The notes beneath the pieces are model-generated. The model was not told where the DNA came from. It saw only the letters and a list, made by a program, of their open reading frames with translations, and searched no databases. From JBFXCS01 sp050181915 (lineage in GTDB: Bacteria > Actinomycetota > Thermoleophilia > Miltoncostaeales > Miltoncostaeaceae): DNA of 64,000 nt. The DNA lies in the NCBI GenBank assembly GCA_050181915.1, contig JBFXCS010000002.1:682001-746000 (forward strand). The letters are read 5' to 3'. The stretch's first letter is position 1; every line of letters begins with the position of its first letter. Position numbers and translations under genes: made by a program. Shown in pieces: positions 49,904 to 58,439 of the stretch.

Positions 49904-50947
49904 CTAGCGCACCAGCAGCAGGACGGCGGCGAGGGACGGGATCGCCGCCGCCATCCAGGCGCCGAGGCCGAGCGCCATCGGGCGCCAGCCCAGCCGGACG
50001 ATCTGACGGGCGCTCGCCCCGAGGCCCAGGGCGACGAGGGCCGCGGTGAGCAGGGCGACGTCGAGCGTCTGGGCGCCGGCCAGCACCGGCGCCGGCACGG
50101 CGCCCGAGCTGGCGATCGCGACGCAGGCGAGGAAGCCCAGCACGAACAGCGGCACCGGGCTCGTGCGCCGGCCGGGGGCCGCGACCGCGGCGGGTGCGCG
50201 GCGGCGGCGCCACAGCACCACCGCGAGCACCAGCGGCGCGAGCATCATCACCCGGGTCAGCTTCACGACGGTGGCGGTCTCGACCGCCGAGTGGCCTCCC
50301 GGGGTGGCGGTGGCGACCACCCCGGCCACCTCGTGGACGCTGGCGCCGACCCAGGTGCCGAAGGCCTCCGGCGAGAGGTGCAGCAGGACGCCGTCGAGCA
50401 GCGGCAGGAGGGCGATCGCCGCCGTGCCGAACAGCGTGACGGTGGCCACGGCGAGCGTCGTCTCGTCCTCGTCGGAGTCGGTGGCGGCGTCCATCGCCGC
50501 GATCGCCGAGGCGCCGCAGATCGCACTGCCCGTCCCCACCAGCAGGGACAGGTCGGGCGACAGCCCCAGCCGTCGCCCCAGCCACAGCGTCCCCGCGAGC
50601 GTCACGGGGATGCTGACCAGCAGCACGCCCAGGGCGGGGAGGCCCACCGCCGCGAGCTGATCGACCGCGAGCCGCAGGCCCAGCAGCGCGACGCCGAGCC
50701 GCAGGACATGCCGGGCGGCGACCCTCACCCCCGGCCGCAGCGCCTGGGGCAGCGGACGGGCGACGACGACCGCCATGCCCAGGAAGACCCCCCAGATGAG
50801 CGGCGAGAGCACCGGCACCAGGGCGGCCAGGCCGTAGGCCCCGGCGCTGATGGCCGCGACCAGGGCGAGCCCCGGCGCGATGTCGCGCAGCAGCGGAGGG
50901 ATGCGGTACGCGAGGGTGGTCGAGTCGCGGAGGGCCGACGTGGTCAC
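49904..50947 (-). CDS. YeiH-family putative sulfate exporter
   Basis: 347 aa with about ten helices. Family signatures are SPLIWGVFLGMAVV, LLVGTGSAICGASAIAAM, and GASVHEVAGVVATA. It is divergent from a LysR gene in the same way as yeiH and yeiE of other bacteria. Some YeiH homologues transport sulfonates or taurine breakdown products. The direction of transport and substrate are uncertain. Confidence 0.85.
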   Translation of the reverse strand: MTTSALRDSTTLAYRIPPLLRDIAPGLALVAAISAGAYGLAALVPVLSPLIWGVFLGMAVVVARPLPQALRPGVRVAARHVLRLGVALLGLRLAVDQLAAVGLPALGVLLVSIPVTLAGTLWLGRRLGLSPDLSLLVGTGSAICGASAIAAMDAATDSDEDETTLAVATVTLFGTAAIALLPLLDGVLLHLSPEAFGTWVGASVHEVAGVVATATPGGHSAVETATVVKLTRVMMLAPLVLAVVLWRRRRAPAAVAAPGRRTSPVPLFVLGFLACVAIASSGAVPAPVLAGAQTLDVALLTAALVALGLGASARQIVRLGWRPMALGLGAWMAAAIPSLAAVLLLVR

Positions 50948-51017
50948 GGCGCGACACTAGGTCCGGTGACTCATCGCGTCCAAGGCCATCTGATGAACGG
51001 TCTAATCTCTGCATGAG
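50948..51017. promoter_or_regulatory. Divergent LysR/YeiH control region
   Basis: 70 bases, unusually AT-rich for the window. It contains partial inverted repeats (CTCAT near 50970 and ATGAG at 51013-51017; TCATC and GATGA) fitting LysR T-N11-A sites. TAATCT (51003-51008) lies nine bases before the LysR ATG. Confidence 0.4.
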
Positions 51018-51926
51018 ATGAATGACCTGCGGCCCACCGTGAGCGTCGAGCAGCTCCACACCTTCGCGGCCGTGGCCCGGCACGGGCACATCACCCGGGC
51101 CGCCGCCGCGATCCACGTCTCCCAGGGATCGGTGAGCCAGCAGGTGCAGCGCCTCGAGGCCGCCCTGGGCGTGGCGCTGCTGGAGCGGGCGGGCCGGGGC
51201 GTGCGGCTCACCGAGGCGGGCCGCGCGGTCGCCGCGGCAGCGGGCACGGCCGTGGCGGCGATACGGGCGGTCGAGGCGACCGCCGCGAGCTTCCGCGAGC
51301 TCGGCGCCGGCGCCGTCACCATCGCCGCGAGCAACACGGTGGGCATCCACCGCGCGCCGGTGTGGATCGCCGGCTTCCTCGACCGGCATCCCGCGATCGA
51401 GGTGAACCTGAGGCTCGACAACACCGCCGGCGCGCTGGCCGCCCTGCGCGCCGGCGAGGTCGACCTGGCCCTGGTCGAGGGCGACGTGCGCCCGGGGCCG
51501 ATCGAGACCCTGGTGCTGGAGCGCGACGAGCTGGTGCTGGCCGCGGGGAGCGGCCATCCGCTGGCGGCGGCCCGGCGGGTGACCTCGGCGGACCTGCGCC
51601 GGCACCGCTACCTGGCGCGCGAGGACGGCTCCGGCACCGAGGAGCTCGCGCGCGAGCTGGTGGGCCCGGCCTACCGCGGGGGGCCGGTGCTCGAGCTGGG
51701 CCACCTGGAGGCGGTGCGCACCGGCGTCGCCGCGGGGCTGGGATACGCCGTGCTGCCGCGCACCGTCGCCGCCGCCGAGGTGGTCGCGGGGCGCGCGGCG
51801 ATCCTCGCCCACGACCGCCGGTCGGTGTGGCGCGCGTTCCGCGCGGTCCGCCGCGCCGGGTTCGCGCCGCCCGCCCTGGACGCCCTCTGGCGCCACCTGC
51901 GCCTCGCCGTCGCCGCGCCCGACTGA
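51018..51926 (+). CDS. LysR-family transcriptional regulator
   Basis: 302 aa. N-terminal HTH: VEQLHTFAAVARHGHITRAA followed by AAIHVSQGSVSQQVQRLEAA. The effector domain (about 92-295) has VDLALVEGDV and VAAGLGYAVLPRTVAA. It probably activates the divergent yeiH-like gene in response to a sulfur or sulfonate ligand (inference from the usual pairing). Confidence 0.9.
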   Translation: MNDLRPTVSVEQLHTFAAVARHGHITRAAAAIHVSQGSVSQQVQRLEAALGVALLERAGRGVRLTEAGRAVAAAAGTAVAAIRAVEATAASFRELGAGAVTIAASNTVGIHRAPVWIAGFLDRHPAIEVNLRLDNTAGALAALRAGEVDLALVEGDVRPGPIETLVLERDELVLAAGSGHPLAAARRVTSADLRRHRYLAREDGSGTEELARELVGPAYRGGPVLELGHLEAVRTGVAAGLGYAVLPRTVAAAEVVAGRAAILAHDRRSVWRAFRAVRRAGFAPPALDALWRHLRLAVAAPD

Positions 51927-52012
51927 CCGGCGCGACGATCCCCGGGGCGCTGGACCGGCGGGCGGCGGCGGGCCTACCCTCGGCGGGTGGCGAAACGACA
52001 GGGGAGGCCACC

Positions 52013-52306
52013 ATGTGCCGCAACATCCGCCCGCTCTACAACTTCGCGCCGCCCGCGACGCCGGACGAGGTGCACGCCGCGGCGCTGCAGTACGTGCGCA
52101 AGGTGAGCGGCTTCACGAAGCCCTCCCAGGCGAACCGGGAGGCCTTCGAGCGCGCCGTCGCGGCGGTCGCCGCGGCGACCGACCGGCTGATGGACGAGCT
52201 GGTGACCGCGGCGCCGCCGAAGGATCGCGATCTGGAGCGGGAGAAGGCGCGGGAGCGCTCGCGCCGGCGCTTCGCGCAGTCGAACCTGCCGCGCACCCGG
52301 GTCTGA
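52013..52306 (+). CDS. DUF2277 family protein
   Basis: 97 aa. CRNIRPLYNFAPPATPDEVH opens every family member. YVRKVSGFTKPSQANREAFE and a charged helical tail follow. GGGGAGG at 52001-52007 is the ribosome site. The function of DUF2277 is unknown. It is convergent with the zinc permease gene. Confidence 0.88.
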   Translation: MCRNIRPLYNFAPPATPDEVHAAALQYVRKVSGFTKPSQANREAFERAVAAVAAATDRLMDELVTAAPPKDRDLEREKARERSRRRFAQSNLPRTRV

Positions 52307-52320
52307 GCTAACTGAGCTAA
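52303..52320. repeat. Tandem 9-bp repeat spanning two convergent stop codons
   Basis: CTGAGCTAA occurs twice in a row. The first copy contains the DUF2277 TGA. The second supplies the minus-strand stop of the permease. Confidence 0.7.
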
Positions 52321-53141
52321 CGCACCCACGCCCTCACCGGCATGGTGAGGGCGGCCGAGACGGCGAGCGCGCCCACCGCGGTGAGCGCGATCGTCGCCCC
52401 GGGGGGCGTGGCGAGGCGGTAGGCGAGGGTCAGCCCCGCCACCGCGGACACCACCCCGATCGCGCAGGCCACGAGGATCATCGCGACCAGCGTGCGCGCC
52501 CACAGCCGCGCCGCGGCCGCGGGCACGATCAGCATCGCGACGCTCATCAGCAGGCCCACCGAGCGCAGCGAGACGACCACCGCGGCGGCGAGGGCGACCA
52601 GCTGCACCAGGCGCAGGCCGCCCACCCGCACGCCGGCGAGCGCGGCCTGGCGCGGGTCGAAGGCCGTGGCGCGCAGATCCTGCAGCAGCAGCGCCACGCC
52701 GGCGATCACCGCCGCGGCGAGGGCGCCGTCGACGCGCAGGTCCTCATCGCCGACGGTGGTGATCGAGCCGAACAGGTAGTGCGAGAGATCGACCGAGACC
52801 GAGTCGGCCCGGCTCAGCACCACGAGGCCCGCGGCGAAGAGCGTCACCTCGACGATGCCGATGATCGCGTCGCCGGCGAGCCGCGGATGGCGGGCGAGGA
52901 CGGCCATCAGCAGCGCCATCGCCAGGCCCGCCCCGAGGGCGCCGGCCACGATGCTCCACCCGGCGAGGTAGGCCAGCGCGACGCCCGCGAGGGACGCGTG
53001 GCCCATGGCGTCGCCGAGATAGGACAGCCGCCCCAGCACCACCCAGGTCCCGGCGAGCGGGCTCAGGACGCCCACCAGCACCGCCGCCACCAGGGCCCGC
53101 TGCATGAACTCGTACTGGTAGGGGTCGGTGAGCCAGCCCAC
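52317..53141 (-). CDS. znuB: Zinc/manganese ABC transporter permease (ZnuB type)
   Basis: 274 aa with about eight helices. FMQRALVAAVLVGVLSPLAG is followed by TWVVLGRLSYLGDAMGHASL, the family ABC-3 signature, and DLRATAFDPRQAALAGVRVG. It forms the inner-membrane channel with the ZnuC ATPase, whose stop lies one base upstream of GTG 53141. It is the last gene of the zinc island. Confidence 0.9.
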   Translation of the reverse strand: MGWLTDPYQYEFMQRALVAAVLVGVLSPLAGTWVVLGRLSYLGDAMGHASLAGVALAYLAGWSIVAGALGAGLAMALLMAVLARHPRLAGDAIIGIVEVTLFAAGLVVLSRADSVSVDLSHYLFGSITTVGDEDLRVDGALAAAVIAGVALLLQDLRATAFDPRQAALAGVRVGGLRLVQLVALAAAVVVSLRSVGLLMSVAMLIVPAAAARLWARTLVAMILVACAIGVVSAVAGLTLAYRLATPPGATIALTAVGALAVSAALTMPVRAWVR

Positions 53142-53142
53142 G

Positions 53143-53823
53143 TCAGCGGCCGCTGAAGAGGCGCTCCAGCCCGGCCGGGGCGAGCACCGCGCGCGGGTCG
53201 CCGTCGCCCACCACGACCCGGTTGATCGCCAGGCAGCGGGTGAACCGCCGCCGCACCAGGCCGAGGTCGTGGGTGGCGAGCAGCACGGCGGCGCCGGCCG
53301 CGGCACGGTCCGCCAGCAGCTCCATCACGGTCGCGGCGACCTCCTCGTCGACGCCCGAGAGCGGCTCGTCGAGCAGCAGGAGGTCGGGCTCCTGGGCCAG
53401 CGCCCGCGCGAGCAGCGCGCGCTGCAGCTGGCCGCCCGAGAGGGCGCCGATCGGTCGCCGGCCCAGCCCGGCCAGCCCGGCGGCGGCGATGTGGCCCTCG
53501 ACGGCGGAGCGGTCGGGGCGGCGCGGTCGCACGCGATACCCGCTGACCGCCCGGCGGCCGGTGGAGACGAGCTGGGCCACCGTGATGGGGAAGTCGCGGT
53601 CGACGTCGAGGCGCTGCGGCACGAACGCGACCCGGCGGCGGCGGGCCCGGCTGGTCACGCGGCCCTCGTGCGGCACCATCCCGAGGGCCGCGTGGAAGAG
53701 CGACGACTTGCCGGCGCCGTTGGGGCCCACGAGGGCGGCCATCTCGCCGGCGCGCAGTTCGAGCGACGCCCCCTCGACGGCCACGGTGCGGCCGTACCGC
53801 ACCGTGACGCCGTCGAGGCTCAG
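53143..53823 (-). CDS. znuC: Zinc ABC transporter ATP-binding protein (ZnuC type)
   Basis: 226 aa if it starts at CTG 53823, which overlaps the znuA stop as CTGA. The resulting N-terminus LSLDGVTVRYGRTVAVEGAS is exactly as expected for ABC ATPases. The first standard start (GTG 53802) would remove a core strand. Walker A LVGPNGAGKSSLF, signature LSGGQLQRALLARAL, Walker B LLLLDEPLSGVD and H-loop LATHDLG are intact. It powers zinc uptake. Confidence 0.9.
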   Translation of the reverse strand: MSLDGVTVRYGRTVAVEGASLELRAGEMAALVGPNGAGKSSLFHAALGMVPHEGRVTSRARRRRVAFVPQRLDVDRDFPITVAQLVSTGRRAVSGYRVRPRRPDRSAVEGHIAAAGLAGLGRRPIGALSGGQLQRALLARALAQEPDLLLLDEPLSGVDEEVAATVMELLADRAAAGAAVLLATHDLGLVRRRFTRCLAINRVVVGDGDPRAVLAPAGLERLFSGR

Positions 53824-54800
53824 CAGCCGAGCCCCCTCTCCAGCCTCCTCAGGTTGTCGCGCTGGATCGACACGTAGCTCGCGCCCCGGTCGAGGCGGTC
53901 CTGCGGGATGCCCTCCACCGGGTCGAGCGCGTCGGTGCGCGCGCCGATCTCGTCGGCGACGGTGCGCGCCAGGTCCTTCGGCACGAGCGACTCGAAGAAG
54001 ACGGTGGTGACGCCGTGGGCCTTCGCGAAGGCCGCGGTGGCGGCGAGGCTCCGCGGGTCGGGCTCCTGCTCGGGGTCGATGCCCGCGATCGGCGCCTGGA
54101 CCAGGCCGTAGCGGTCGGCGAGGTAGCCGAAGGCGGCGTGGCTGGTGACCAGCGCCCTGCCGCGGCAGGCCCGCAGGCCGGAGGCGAAGCTCGCGTCGAG
54201 CTCCCCCAGCGTGCGCAGGTACCGCGCGGCGCCGGCGTCGTAGGCCGCCCGCCCGGCCGGATCGGCGGCCACCAGGGCGTCGCGCACCCGGCGCACGATC
54301 GTCTCGAAGTTGCGCGGATCGACCCACACGTGGGGGTCGCTGTCGTCCGCGAGCACCTCGCTCTCGCTCTCGCCGCGCACCCCGGGCACCTCGGAGTCGG
54401 GTTTGCGCAGGCGCAGGCCGGCGAGCAGGTCGACCGCGCGGTGCCCGTCGCCGAGGTTCGCGACCGCCTTCTCCACCGACGGCTGGAACCCGTCGCCCAG
54501 GTAGAGCACCACGTCGGCGTCCTCGAGGGCGGCGACCGCTTCCGGCGTGGGCTCCAGGTCGTGGGGCTCGGCGCCCGGCGGCGTGAGGTCGGTGACCCGC
54601 ACGCGGTCGCCGCCCACCTGCCGCGCCGCCTCCTCGAGCGGGTAGAACGCGGCGGTGACGCGCAGCGGCGACGCGGCGGCGCCGGTCCCGGCGGTGCTCG
54701 CCGCGCCCTCGTCGTCCGTCCCCCCGCACCCCGTCGCCGCGAGCACCGCGACGACGAGCGCCGCGGCGGCGATCCCGCCGCCCGTTCGCGTTCTCCGCAC
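53820..54800 (-). CDS. znuA: Zinc ABC transporter substrate-binding lipoprotein (ZnuA type)
   Basis: 326 aa. GTG 54800 follows GGAGGAG. The signal peptide ends in a lipobox VLAATGCGG, so the protein is lipid-anchored. TAAFYPLEEAARQVGGDRV and TPPGAEPHDLEPTPEAVAAL carry the first His, then DPHVWVDPRNF and VTSHAAFGYLADRYGL. There is no His-rich loop, unlike E. coli ZnuA. A Zur-box-like site overlaps its -10. Confidence 0.92.
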   Translation of the reverse strand: MRRTRTGGGIAAAALVVAVLAATGCGGTDDEGAASTAGTGAAASPLRVTAAFYPLEEAARQVGGDRVRVTDLTPPGAEPHDLEPTPEAVAALEDADVVLYLGDGFQPSVEKAVANLGDGHRAVDLLAGLRLRKPDSEVPGVRGESESEVLADDSDPHVWVDPRNFETIVRRVRDALVAADPAGRAAYDAGAARYLRTLGELDASFASGLRACRGRALVTSHAAFGYLADRYGLVQAPIAGIDPEQEPDPRSLAATAAFAKAHGVTTVFFESLVPKDLARTVADEIGARTDALDPVEGIPQDRLDRGASYVSIQRDNLRRLERGLGC

Positions 54801-54813
54801 CGCTCCTCCAAGG

Positions 54814-54834
54814 ATAGTAATGAGAATTGTTCCC
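54814..54834. promoter_or_regulatory. Zur-box-like site overlapping the znuA promoter
   Basis: Minus-strand GGGAACAATTCTCATTACTAT: the last six bases (TACTAT, 54819-54814) form a -10. An outer inverted repeat GGATAGT/ACTATCC (54812-54818, 54837-54843) flanks it. The same ATTACTAT ending is seen upstream of the AztC-like gene. Confidence 0.6.
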
Positions 54835-54892
54835 ACACTATCCGGGCGAGTCGCCCTCCGGCCGGCGCCGGCGAGCGGTGTTCAGATCGCGG

Positions 54893-55339
54893 TCAGGATC
54901 GGGCGGCGGAGCGGCGGCCGCGCAGCACGACCTCGTGGCCGCTGAGCTCGACCCCGAGGCGCTCGGCGATCTCGTCGATCGCCCGCTCGAGCGCGGGATC
55001 GGTGAACGCCTTCACATCGCCGGTCTCGTCGTCCACGAAGTGGTGGTGGTGCTCGTGGGGGTCGGCGATCTCGTAGCGCGCCACCCCGTCCTGGCCGGCG
55101 GCGCGGTGCAGCAGCCCCAGGCCGTGGAGCTCGTCGAGCACGCGGTAGACCGAGGCCTGCGAGCCCTTCTCGCCGCGCGCCCTGAGCTTGTCGGAGATCT
55201 CGAGGGCGCCGACGAGGCACTGCCCCTCGCGGGCCAGGATGTCGAGGATCCCCGCCCTGGCCGCGCCGAGGCGGCGGCCGGAGCCGGCCAGGCGCTGCTG
55301 GGCCAGCTCGAGCCACCTGTCGGCCAGTCGCTGATCCAT
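54893..55339 (-). CDS. zur: Fur-family regulator, probable Zur
   Basis: 148 aa. HTH: LGAARAGILDILAREGQCLV followed by QASVYRVLDELHGLGLLHR, then the metal site DPHEHHHHFVDDETGDVKAF. The usual C-terminal CxxC structural-zinc pairs are absent; only one Cys (C41) exists. Its place between zinc-starvation genes and znuACB, with three nearby boxes, supports Zur rather than Fur. It would repress uptake genes when zinc-loaded. Confidence 0.85.
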   Translation of the reverse strand: MDQRLADRWLELAQQRLAGSGRRLGAARAGILDILAREGQCLVGALEISDKLRARGEKGSQASVYRVLDELHGLGLLHRAAGQDGVARYEIADPHEHHHHFVDDETGDVKAFTDPALERAIDEIAERLGVELSGHEVVLRGRRSAARS

Positions 55340-55408
55340 GGCGCCATACTAGCGTCCGGACGCGAGTGGTTCTCATCTTCAGCTTCGGGCGCCGGGGGCG
55401 CCGGCGGG

Positions 55409-55741
55409 TCAGACCACGGTCAGCGGGCCGTGATCGTCGCAGTGGTCGCCGTGGGGATGGTGCAGGTGGCCCGCCACCAGGTAGTCGACGTGGCCGGCGT
55501 GGGGCACCGCCTCGTGCCCGCAGTCGGCGCCGTGCACGTGGCCCGGCTCGTGGCCGTCGCAGGCGTGGCCGGGGGTGCAGCCGGCGGGGTTCGTGGCGTC
55601 GACGTGGTCGCCGTGGGGATGGTGGAGGTGGCCGTCGTGGAGGTAGTCCGTGTGGCCGTCGTGGAGGACGGCGGTGTGGCCGCAGCCGGGGCCGTGGGCG
55701 TGCTCGTGGCCGCTGTGGATGTCGTGCGCGTGATCGGTCAT
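55409..55741 (-). CDS. Histidine-rich metal-binding protein with internal repeat
   Basis: 110 aa, of which 28 are His and 5 Cys. Two repeats each contain a C-G-H, V-x-H-x-GH-x-DYL and GHLHHPHGDH pattern. The first is preceded by HDIHSGHEHAHG and the second follows a HEPGHVHG linker. There is no signal peptide, so a cytosolic zinc store or buffer is likely. CACACT lies seven bases before the ATG, resembling the leaderless promoters. Similar proteins are found beside zur genes in actinobacteria. Confidence 0.8.
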   Translation of the reverse strand: MTDHAHDIHSGHEHAHGPGCGHTAVLHDGHTDYLHDGHLHHPHGDHVDATNPAGCTPGHACDGHEPGHVHGADCGHEAVPHAGHVDYLVAGHLHHPHGDHCDDHGPLTVV

Positions 55742-55794
55742 GGGGGCCAGTGTGCCCGCCCCCGCGCCGTTCGCGAAGCAGATGCCGGTGGGTG

Positions 55795-56355
55795 TCAGAC
55801 GCGTTCCCGGCAGCGGCCGGCGGCTCGCTCGACGGCGGCCGCGAGGCGGTCCCACAGGGCGGCCGCGTCGCCCGGCGGCCAGACGCGCCTCGGCCAGCCG
55901 GCCTGGACCCGGCGCCGCCAGGCGGGGCCGAGCAGCGCGACCGCGGCCCGCTCGTACTGCGCGATCCAGCGGAGGCCGGCCGGGAGGGCGCGCGCCACCA
56001 GATCGCGGTCGGCCTCGACCGCGGGCCGGGTGAGGGAATCGAGCGCCGCGCCGGTCGCGATCGCGGCGGGACGCTCCACCGCCTCGCGGCACACCCGCAG
56101 CCGCGGCGCGTAGCGGCGCAGCGCCACCCCGCCTCCGCCCGGCTCCTCCACGACCATGCCGAAGCTCCACAGCACCACCCGACCGCCGTCGCGCCGCGGC
56201 GCGACGTAGGCGCTCGGCGCGTCGCGGCCGGGATGCCGCGTCAGGCCGAGGCGCGGCAGCGCGTTGCCCCCGGCGTGGCGCGCGTCGCGACCCCAGCACC
56301 ACATCTGGGCGTCGAGCGCGATCTCGATCAGGGCGAGCAGCCGGCCGGGTATCAC
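55795..56355 (-). CDS. Unknown protein in the zinc-starvation operon
   Basis: 186 aa. GTG 56355 overlaps the stop of the preceding small gene (GTGA). It shows ALIEIALDAQMWCWGRDARH and ALPRLGLTRHPG near the N-terminus, a central beta-rich stretch (RVVLWSFGMVV) and a C-terminal helix. No domain is recognised. Tight coupling with rpmG and the Cys-rich protein suggests a role when zinc is scarce. Confidence 0.65.
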   Translation of the reverse strand: MIPGRLLALIEIALDAQMWCWGRDARHAGGNALPRLGLTRHPGRDAPSAYVAPRRDGGRVVLWSFGMVVEEPGGGGVALRRYAPRLRVCREAVERPAAIATGAALDSLTRPAVEADRDLVARALPAGLRWIAQYERAAVALLGPAWRRRVQAGWPRRVWPPGDAAALWDRLAAAVERAAGRCRERV

Positions 56356-56552
56356 CCCGCGGCGCCCCGCTTCGACGCCTTCAGCGGATCGAGGGCGCGC
56401 GCGACCCGCTCCGGCAGGTCGCCCAGCCGGTACAGCGGAAGGCCGCACTCGCGCCGCCGGCCGAGCCTCACCCGGCAGGTGCCGGGCATCGACCACAGCG
56501 CGTAGACGGTGCAGCCCTTCTCGCAGCGGTAGACGGACGCGCGCGCGCTCAC
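56352..56552 (-). CDS. Small cysteine-containing protein, unknown
   Basis: 66 aa. Cysteines occur as YRCEKGCTVY (CxxxC), TCRVRL and ECGLPL. The GTG start overlaps rpmG's stop by 4 bases. It may be a small metal-binding or ribosome-associated protein; no family is recognised. It is embedded in the rpmB-rpmG operon between zinc genes. Confidence 0.6.
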   Translation of the reverse strand: MSARASVYRCEKGCTVYALWSMPGTCRVRLGRRRECGLPLYRLGDLPERVARALDPLKASKRGAAG

Positions 56553-56713
56553 CGCGACTCCCGGTAGAGCACGTGGCGCCGGACGACCGGGTCGTACTTG
56601 CGCAGCTCGAGGCGCTCGGGCGTGGCGCGGCGGCTCTTGGTGGTGACGTAGACGTGGCCCGTGCCGGCCGTCGAGACGAGCCGCACGGCGATGCGGTTGC
56701 CGGTGCGGGCCAC
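56549..56713 (-). CDS. rpmG: Ribosomal protein L33, zinc-free (C-minus) paralogue
   Basis: 54 aa from GTG 56713 (MARTGNRIAVRLVS, TAGTGHVYVTTKSRRATPER, LELRKYDPVVRRHVLYRESR). It contains no cysteines, so it needs no zinc. C-minus paralogues replace zinc-binding L33 when zinc is low, releasing zinc from ribosomes. The start codon directly abuts the CTAG end of an inserted element, so its native leader has been displaced. Downstream genes are coupled to it. Confidence 0.9.
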   Translation of the reverse strand: MARTGNRIAVRLVSTAGTGHVYVTTKSRRATPERLELRKYDPVVRRHVLYRESR

Positions 56714-56715
56714 TA

Positions 56716-56874
56716 GTGTCCCGCACCGTGAGTTCGTCTGTGGTTCCCGAGCGAATCGCAAGGGAGGCAAGGACGCAGATCTCCCTCGATATCGCGAATA
56801 TCGGGGGAGTCGAGGACGCCGCATCGCGCCGCGATGCAGCCGGGAACCGCCACGTAATTCGCGGCTCGGGACAC
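56716..56874. mobile_element. 159-bp MITE-like element with terminal inverted repeats and TA duplication
   Basis: Ends GTGTCCCG...CGGGACAC. About 47 bp at each end are imperfect inverted repeats (roughly 33 of 47 positions match without gaps, including GTGTCCCG and GGTTCCCG). Each end is bordered by TA inside CTAG (56713-56716 and 56874-56877), the target pattern of IS630/Tc1-mariner elements. Internal hairpins occur at 56781-56809 and 56821-56837. It has no ORF. It lies exactly between rpmB and rpmG. Confidence 0.75.
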
Positions 56875-57109
56875 TAGACCCGCTCCCCGCGGGCCCGGAT
56901 GTCGGCCAGCACGCGCTCGATGCCGCGCTTGTCGATGGTGCGGATGCCGCGCGCGCTCACCGTGAGGGTGACCCACCGGCCCTCGCTCGCCACCCAGTAG
57001 CGCCGCGTCTGGATGTTCGGCGCGAAGCGCCGCTTGGTGCGCCGGTGGGAGTGCGACACGTTGTTCCCCGCCGCCGGTCGCGCCCCGGTGACCTGGCAGA
57101 CGCGCGCCA

Positions 57110-57110
<1 letters not shown>
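56874..57110 (-). CDS. rpmB: Ribosomal protein L28, zinc-free type
   Basis: 78 aa. ARVCQVTGARPAAGNNVSHS, HRRTKRRFAPNIQTRRYWV and the rest resemble E. coli L28 and have one Cys only, so no zinc ribbon. ATG 57110 overlaps the COG0523 stop (TGATG). Its TAG stop codon is made by the CTAG at the end of the inserted element. It is likely induced under zinc limitation. Confidence 0.93.
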
Positions 57111-58348
<1,238 letters not shown>

Positions 58349-58379
58349 GGCAGGGTCCGTTCCTTGGTGGAGGCCAGAC

Positions 58380-58392
58380 GATAATGATTATC
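58380..58392. promoter_or_regulatory. Palindromic Zur-box-like site GATAATGATTATC
   Basis: A perfect 13-base palindrome, 32 bases before the COG0523 start and 48 bases before the divergent YibE/F start. It matches the core of Fur-superfamily boxes. It can serve both promoters. Confidence 0.7.
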
Positions 58393-58439
58393 ATATGCAG
58401 TCAAGGCCGTCCGGGCCCTCTGCTTGGCTACCGCCCGCG

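Noticed and set aside
48726..51896. Minus-strand frame of more than 1,000 codons across the dehydrogenase, YeiH and LysR genes
   Set aside because: It runs antisense to or out of frame with recognised proteins, so it is a GC-composition artefact.
54827..56113. Plus-strand frame of 428 codons opposite zur and the His-rich gene
   Set aside because: The opposite strand encodes a Fur-family protein and a conserved His-rich protein with good starts; the plus frame is Val/Ala/Gly repetitive.
56713..56877. Zinc-responsive riboswitch or attenuator as the only explanation for the rpmB-rpmG dyad
   Set aside because: The TA-flanked ends inside CTAG and the clean reconstruction of a TAGTG overlap after removal favour insertion, although a later regulatory role remains possible.
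58380..58392. Iron (Fur) box instead of Zur box
   Set aside because: The palindrome alone cannot distinguish them, but every adjacent gene concerns zinc and none concerns iron.
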